From: Lytechinus variegatus
Taxonomy: Eukaryota > Echinodermata > Echinoidea > Temnopleuroida > Toxopneustidae
Direction: 5' to 3'
NCBI RefSeq assembly: GCF_018143015.1
Contig: NC_054743.1
Span: 42,116,922 to 42,180,921, forward strand
DNA: 64,000 bases
Every line of letters starts with the position of its first letter. Position 1 is the stretch's first letter. The notes below the pieces were generated by a model. It was not told where the DNA came from. It ran no database searches and was given only the letters and a program-made list of their open reading frames with translations. The translations under genes were made by a program, and so were the position numbers. Positions 58,113 to 64,000 of this stretch are shown here, in pieces.

Positions 58113-58820
58113 GCTGGTGAGCAACACGTTCACTCCCAGCGATAGGGACTTGTTTAAAAATGGCATAGGAAATATGCATTTTCTAAGTATGGTAAACTCA
58201 GTAGAATTTAGGTATTAAATTGTGAATGAACTATTGGTAGGTAAGACATGCGTAGAGGATTATTTGTCTTTATCCATTTCTATTTTCCACATTTTTCTTT
58301 TGTTTGACTTTATTTTCTAGGGGGAAGCCCCACTCCCCCATTCCTGTGGATGCCAATTGGTTGGGGGCTTGGAATAGTGCAAGTTAAAAGGGTGAACCTG
58401 AACTTTATAGATATCAAGAGAGAAAGAATTGGAAAGTTAAAATGAATAAAAACAAAGATGGAGAGAGTGAGAAAGATGGTGGACTTTCAAGGGGCATTAA
58501 AAAATCTCATATTAAAACATCATTTTTGTTTTTGTAATTATTCTATTTACCCAGGGTCAGTCAAAATATTAGCATCCACAGGAGGGTGGGATCCTTCCCG
58601 CCTTAAAACTGAAATCTAAAGAAAAGTGTAGAAATGGATAAAAGACAAAGATCCTCTGCGCATGATTTACCAGCAAATGCAGCTCATTCAGAATTTAACT
58701 CTTAGAGCACCTAAATTGTACTATAGGCCTACAATATGTGTTTACCATGCTTAGGAAACACATATTTCCTAAGCTATTTTAAAACGAGTCCTACTGCTCG
58801 GAAGTGAACAAGTTGCTTCC
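58113..58820. mobile_element. Foldback element with ~240-bp diverged arms
   Basis: 58113-58350 is the inverse of 58575-58820 (GCAACACGTTCACT with AGTGAACAAGTTGC, ATAGGAAATATGCATTTTCT, TTTATCCATTTCTA, CCTGTGGATGC). No protein is encoded. Confidence 0.6.
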
Positions 58821-58865
58821 TTACTCATATTCAAGAACGTTTTGACTAACCTCCTTTTTTAATTG

Positions 58866-59100
58866 GTTGCTTTGCTCCCTCACATACCCAACAATTTGTT
58901 GTCCTCTACATTTCTTCTGCTTGGTCACTTCGCTCCCTCTTACATATTCCTCAAATCTCTTGGCCCCTGCATTTTCCTTCTGTCATTTTGCTCTCTCGCA
59001 TATATCCCCCCCCCCCCCACAAAATTCTGCTCTGTCGCATTCGCTCCCTCGCACATATCCCAAAATTGTTTTGCCCCACCCTGCATTTTTTTTCTGCTGA
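58866..59100. repeat. ~57-bp minisatellite, four units
   Basis: CTTCGCTCCCTCGCACATAT-like blocks start at about 58868, 58926, 58983 and 59038. As 57 is a multiple of three, an open frame runs through by default. Confidence 0.6.
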
Positions 59101-59832
59101 CAGCCATGTCCTGCCCAACCTCTCTCTCCAATACCTTGAAATGATGGGGGGGGGGGGTAACTTTAGATATGAGAGTGACCGAACAATTGTAAATCAGTGA
59201 AATATTTGACTTTTCTTTTGATTAGTTAATATTTTCTGTGAGAGTGATTATTGCAAAGGATTATACCCCTTTCTGTACACAAAACATACCAGTATTTTGA
59301 GAAATAACAACAGAAAAAAGACCACATTCTTCCTGACTGTTCAAATCCTTAAAAAAATAAAATATGGTAATTTTTACTTTCTCAGGCATTCATCACAGGC
59401 TCCCCAATTCCTGTCTCTATTTCTCTATCACCCCCATTCTTAATTCATCTTTTTGTCTCTATCCAACAGCTCATTTATAACTGTGGCCTTGTTCTATCCT
59501 ACATGTATTCTATTCTTCTGTCAGCTTGCCGTCATTCCTACTTTTCACAAACTTTTTTCTCTTCTGACATTCAAATCAGAATGAATATACTGTAAGACAT
59601 CTTCAAATTCAATGAATTCATTTTTGTTACATGCCCAGTGATAAACGTTTTCATTGAGCTATTTTAAATAATCAGAATCCACACAGCGTAAATTTTTTGT
59701 TGTAAAGTTGTGCAAATCAATGTTTGTCCAAACTTAAAAGCAAGTAATGTATAAGGTAGGACTTCTGTGTGGTTTTCAGCCTCTTCTCCAAGTTTTAATA
59801 CAGTCCATTATTGTTGTTGACTTCCACTTTAC

Positions 59833-61348
59833 CCCTCTTGGACTTTCTGGTATTCAGTAGGAGTGGTCTTCGAGAAATTAAGGTGCTGAAGACTTTGGCA
59901 CTGGTGTCTTTGCAGTATCTGGGAGGTTGTTTGCTGAATCGAAAAGTCTTTTGGGAAATACCTTGGTTTGGGTGAATTCTGTAGGAGACAAATTAATAAA
60001 AAAATAAGAAAAACAATATTGAACAAAAACAGATACAAGAATGAAAAGATAACTATTCAAAGATAATTTTTCAATCAAATATTCGATTATCCATGAAGAA
60101 CAATATTCGTTTAGAAATCAAACCTTTTGCAGTGACTTGCAACAAGATAATTTTTTTAAAAATATACATGATATATAAACCCTATCTAGCCCCGGGGGGG
60201 GGGGGGCTTAATAAACTCCCCTCCCCATCCACATTTTTCATGATAAGTCCACAATGAGAAATGAGGTACCATGATTACTTTTTGGTCAATTCTGCAGAGC
60301 TTTTGAGATACCCGGATATTCAGTTACCCAACATTTTATGAGTTTATGTCGGACCAAAAATTGCTCAAAAATATTATTTTGTATACACATTTAATCCAAT
60401 GGAAATTCTATTTTCAGTCATAATTGACAAATTTATCATTATTCTTGCACTTATTGGTTGAAAATAATCAAATCTTTGCTTTTTATAATCAGAATAGTGC
60501 CATGAACAGATCCCATTAAAAAAACTATAAAATACATAAGGCCCCAAAACAAAGAAATACATATGGAATTATAGAAACAATAAAATACATAAGATTAGAA
60601 ATGTCATTTACCATTTATTTTTGAGCAACTTTGTTAGAAATCATAGAATTTCGGGAATTCTTTAGAGATTAACCTTTAAAACAAAGAATTCTCTATTACG
60701 CATAAATTAGCATTACTAATTTATTAACAATAAATAATTTATTAACAATAAATTTTAATGAATTCTGTAACCTTTAGTTCCATGCTTGCAGATTACATTG
60801 ATGTTGATGTGTGCATTGGTTTTCGTTTTGATCAGAGGCAAGATCTGAAGAGGGGGACCAAAAAAGCCCACCTCCCCCTCCCTGGGCTATGCAATCTCAA
60901 AGTAGCCCAGGATTATGAGTTAAACCAAATTTTAAAAAATATATTTATTTAGTAGTTTACTGTAAATACACAGTATAGGCCCCGGTCCATGGTTATCCTC
61001 CTGATTAGGATAATTTTCATCTCTATTTTGCTACTGAAAATTGAATAATTAAAGCAATGTTCTATCAAAACAAAGGTAGATAAAACAGAATATATATTTC
61101 TTTAGAACGCATGTATGATATAGATCCACTGTACCTTCTGAAGACGAGGCGGGAAATCAAATATGGTTGGGACAGCATCCTGTTTAAGACGTATCGTCTG
61201 CCCAGGTCAAAGCAAGCATCTTCAAAATGATCAGAACAGAGTACAGAGCTCTTGGAGGAATTCAATGAAGCTCGCTTCATATTGACCATCCTTACTGTGT
61301 TACAGTTCCGGTCTTGGTACCGGTTCAGTCCAATGGCTGAATGGGAAT
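59833..61348 (-). pseudogene. Inverted copy of two THAP-gene exons (copy B)
   Basis: Minus-strand exon 61135-61348 matches the copy A THAP exon (SHSAIGLNRYQDRNCNT, then VLCSDHFEDACFD). It has a small in-frame insertion, Trp changed to Arg (TVRMVNMKR), and a four-base deletion after CFD that shifts the frame before the AVPTIF box. Exon 59833-59978 matches the next copy A exon (NNLPDTAKTPVPKSSAP) and then meets a stop. The splice sites at both exons are kept. The intron between them also matches copy A, so this is a segmental duplicate and not a retrocopy. It lies tail to tail with copy A. Confidence 0.75.
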
Positions 61349-61662
61349 CTGCAGCAAATGTAAACACATGTCATAGAATCAATTACACATAATTAAGAAA
61401 GTTTGACGTGTCCAAAGGAAAGGGTCTGAAAACGAGTCCAATTATGGATGACCTGAAGTGGTAGAATCTTTGTCAATTCAATTATTTTACTACCTTAAAT
61501 TAACACTTGTTATAATTTCTGTGCATTACAATTACTATTAAATGATTTATCCCACTTGTTTGCTATATAATTCATTTTTCTTTAAATTATTACGTAATAA
61601 AATTTTCAAATTTCGAGGCTCATTTGAATGTCACAGTCTATCCACATGATATCACTACATAA

Positions 61663-62260
61663 AGGACAAGTCCACTCCAACAAAAACTTTATTTGAATAA
61701 AAAGAGAAAAATTCAACAACCATAACACTGAAAATTTCATCAAAATTGCATGTAAAATAAGAAAGTTATGGCATTCTAAAGTTTCGCTTCATTTCACAAA
61801 ACAGTTATGCACATCTCGGTCGATATGCAAATGAGAAACTGATGACATCACTCACTATTTCTTTTGTAATCTATTATATGAAATATGAATTATTTTTATT
61901 TTCTCGTCATTGTCATGTGAAATGAAGTGTCATTCCTCCCTGAACACGTGGAATTACATTATTTTAACATTTTGTGCTTCAGGCAAGGAGGTCCTAATTG
62001 TCAAATTTGTAAAAAATGAAATATTGTATAATTCAAACAATAAAAAAACAAAAGAAATAGTGAGTGACATCATCGACTCTCTCATTTGAATGTAACTGGC
62101 TCGTTAATATAACTATTTTGTTCAAAATAAGCGAAACTTTGAAATGTCATTAATTTATTATTTTACATCCGATTTTGATGAAATTTTCAGCATTGTGCTT
62201 GTCTGGTCTTTCTCCATTGATTCCAATCAACATTTTTTCTGAGGTGGACTTGATCCTTAA
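61663..62260. mobile_element. TTAA-type palindromic element, AAGTCCACCTCAG family, copy 3
   Basis: It starts AAGGACAAGTCCACTCCAAC and ends with the inverse of AGGATCAAGTCCACCTCAGA, with TTAA at 62257-62260. Both arms carry the shared motif (about 61738, and inverted near 62160-62190). Confidence 0.75.
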
Positions 62261-62284
62261 GAAAGAAGTAAGTTATGACAGGTT

Positions 62285-62424
62285 TGGAGATGTCATAACT
62301 ATTTGGTCAAGTTGTCCCCGATCTTGGCAAAGAGGGATTCGTGAAACAGTTCGCTAACAGGTAGCCAACTATTTCCAATTTAGTTAAGAAGTTAGAAGAC
62401 TTAACGGTGTTGAGAAACGGGCCC
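62285..62424. mobile_element. Right end of a GGGGCCCGTTTC-type element
   Basis: ACTTAACGGTGTTGAGAAAC followed by GGGCCCCAG is the terminal word shared by several elements here, with TTCGTGAAACAGTTCGCTAA inside. The left end is not clear. Confidence 0.35.
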
Positions 62425-62819
62425 CAGTCTACGCAAGCAGAACCAAACAGAATCAGTTTGCCACACTCAAATTCCCAATTTGCACTCGCATCAATTATTT
62501 AGTTACGTACCTATCATTTTATGATCTAGTGCATAGAACAAATGACCATTTTTTCCCCTTATAATAATTCCCATTATTGAAATATGTACCATCCTCATGG
62601 TTAAACAGTCCTTAACAGGATCATGCTAGAACACTTATTAAAAATTATGTTCGTGCTTGGCATTCTCAGTAATTATCTAGAACACACACATCTTGTTCAG
62701 GATCACAAACGGTGCCTAGAATGTTAAATTTTCAGGACAAAATACATCCTAAATACATATATAAAAGTTCCAAAAAAAGTAAGAAAAAAAATTGCTTGCC
62801 TTTGCACTTTTTATATAAG

Positions 62820-63330
62820 GCCTACGTGATTATTTCATATTGATGTTATTTTATAAGAAACCAACTCGCATATTTAATGACCTAGTGTAGTGGTCCACCC
62901 GGATACCCCCAACCAGTAATTGGGAGGAGATACCTGCGGGTCACAGTTCTGTGTGCGCACCCTTGTAGGCGACCCAGATTGGCTGGCTCCTCCAATACGC
63001 CTTGGAATGTCTTTAACAGATATATGGCACTATATAAATGCTGTGCATCATCATCTACCAACACACCCAAATTTTAAAAAATCTGATGACTTTTGATAAG
63101 ATATCGTGAGGAATCCAACTCGCATATTTAATGAGCTGTGATCTTTGACCAGCATATTCCGAATTCGAACTTAGCCTGTATTGGTATCATCTACCTACAC
63201 ACCCAAATTTGTTCAAATAAGTAGAATATTTCATAACTCATAAAAAAGACATTATCATGCGGAAACTAAATTGCATATTTAATGTGTTTTGACCTGCCGA
63301 CTCCAAATTCAAACTTGGCCTGTACTATCA
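62820..63330 (+). repeat. ~150-250-bp tandem repeat interrupted by SINEs
   Basis: AACTCGCATATTTAATGA recurs at about 62863 and 63117 (and as AAATTGCATATTTAATG at 63265). It is followed by TTTGACC, CGAATTCGAACTTAGCCTGT and CATCTACC(T/A)ACACACCCAA. SINEs occupy the first and third units. Confidence 0.6.
62882..63056 (+). repeat. SINE, 3' half
   Basis: GTGTAGTGGTCCACC, then ATACCTGCGGGTCACAG, match the body of the SINE at 4235-4615 (minus). The tail reads GGCACTATATAAATGCTGTG and CATCATCATC. Confidence 0.65.
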
Positions 63331-63653
63331 GAGGGTCGTGTGTTCGAATCCCGCCATGGACTAGCGTCCTTTGGCAAGGCGTTAATCCACTTTGCCACTC
63401 TCCACCAGGTGTTAAATGGGTACCTGGTAGGATGTGAAAGCCTATGTATAATGTAGTATGCCTAGCAATTGAGTCTTGGAACTCTTGTTGGAGTGCTCCC
63501 CAGGGAGTGGAGAAGGTGCATACATTGTACGCAGGCATACAAGGTTCTGATGACCGTGGTAATACTGAGTCTGGAAAGCGCTTAGTCTCTTAGAGACGTC
63601 GTTCCGATGCATTAAGCGCTATATAAATATGTGGAATATTATTATTATTACTA
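63318..63653 (+). repeat. tRNA-derived SINE, head partly missing
   Basis: A B box (GTGTTCGAATCC) is followed by GCGTCCTTTGGCAAGGCGTT, AAATGGGTACCTGGTAGGAT and GCTCCCCAGGGAG. It ends in TTAAGCGCTATATAAATATG with an ATTATTATTATTA tail. It is the same family as 32890-33248. Confidence 0.8.
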
Positions 63654-64000
63654 TGGTGTCATCCACTCCTATGGTGTCACCCACTCCAAGCTGTGGGGAA
63701 GTTACACATTGATGCAGAGGTTCGAGCCCTGATCACGTCTTTCGGATTGTGACATTAAAGGTCGGTCCCAGACGTAAATAATCAAACCTGATTGATATAC
63801 GTCTGTCAAAAACTCAAAATACACACACACACTCCTAGTACCAATGATTAATGTTAATGTTTGGACCTCATAGGCGACATTACCCAAAATATGGGTTGCC
63901 GGTTGGACAATGCTGTTCTGAATCTGATTTCAAACCCAAGACTTTGGTAAATGTACGCCTTAATACAAATTGGAGTTATGCGATATGACTTTCATTTGGT

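Noticed and set aside
58863-59144. 93-codon open frame with PSHI-type repeats
   Set aside because: It follows from a 57-bp minisatellite whose unit length is a multiple of three.

Overview
The window looks like nuclear DNA of a marine invertebrate deuterostome, most likely a sea urchin or close echinoderm. Reasons: AT-rich DNA, small coding exons with GT/AG introns, a Toll-like receptor apparently encoded by one exon, and very dense short palindromic DNA elements and tRNA-derived SINEs of a kind I associate with echinoid genomes. The species call is an inference. I saw no CRISPR array, bacterial operon or LTR element.

Layout. 0-6.6 kb: a strong orphan exon on the minus strand, a LINE tail, and the first two exons of a short-chain dehydrogenase/reductase (SDR) gene on minus, whose long intron holds a 1.5 kb long-inverted-repeat transposon. 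10.6-18.4 kb: a complete six-exon cytosolic sulfotransferase gene on plus (303 codons, all intron phases agree), its introns packed with inverted-repeat elements and an L1-like relic. 19-24.8 kb: a LINE relic, a decayed SINE and several non-autonomous elements. 24.9-32.1 kb: a nine-exon paralogous SDR gene on plus with all classical motifs, but with a first exon whose ATG is out of frame. 34.0-35.8 kb: a Toll-like receptor on minus (signal peptide, LRRs, transmembrane segment, TIR) interrupted by one single-base frame change. 36-46 kb: repeats and hairpin elements, including a transposon with mirror-image 15-bp arrays. 46-61.4 kb: a candidate gene with half of a THAP zinc finger on plus, facing a broken inverted copy of two of its exons on minus. 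Between the candidate first exon and the THAP exon sits an eight-unit tandem array carrying direct repeats of the nuclear-receptor half-site AGGTCA. 61.4-64 kb: more inverted-repeat DNA elements and two SINEs in a tandem repeat.

The host genes do not form a pathway: sulfotransferase and SDR enzymes are typical small-molecule or xenobiotic metabolism, and the receptor is innate immunity. The most unusual signals are in the repeats: a roughly 40-base motif shared by both arms of several element families with different ends, clean TTAA and 8-bp target duplications, an empty-site/filled-site pair inside the inverted THAP duplication, and the half-site array.
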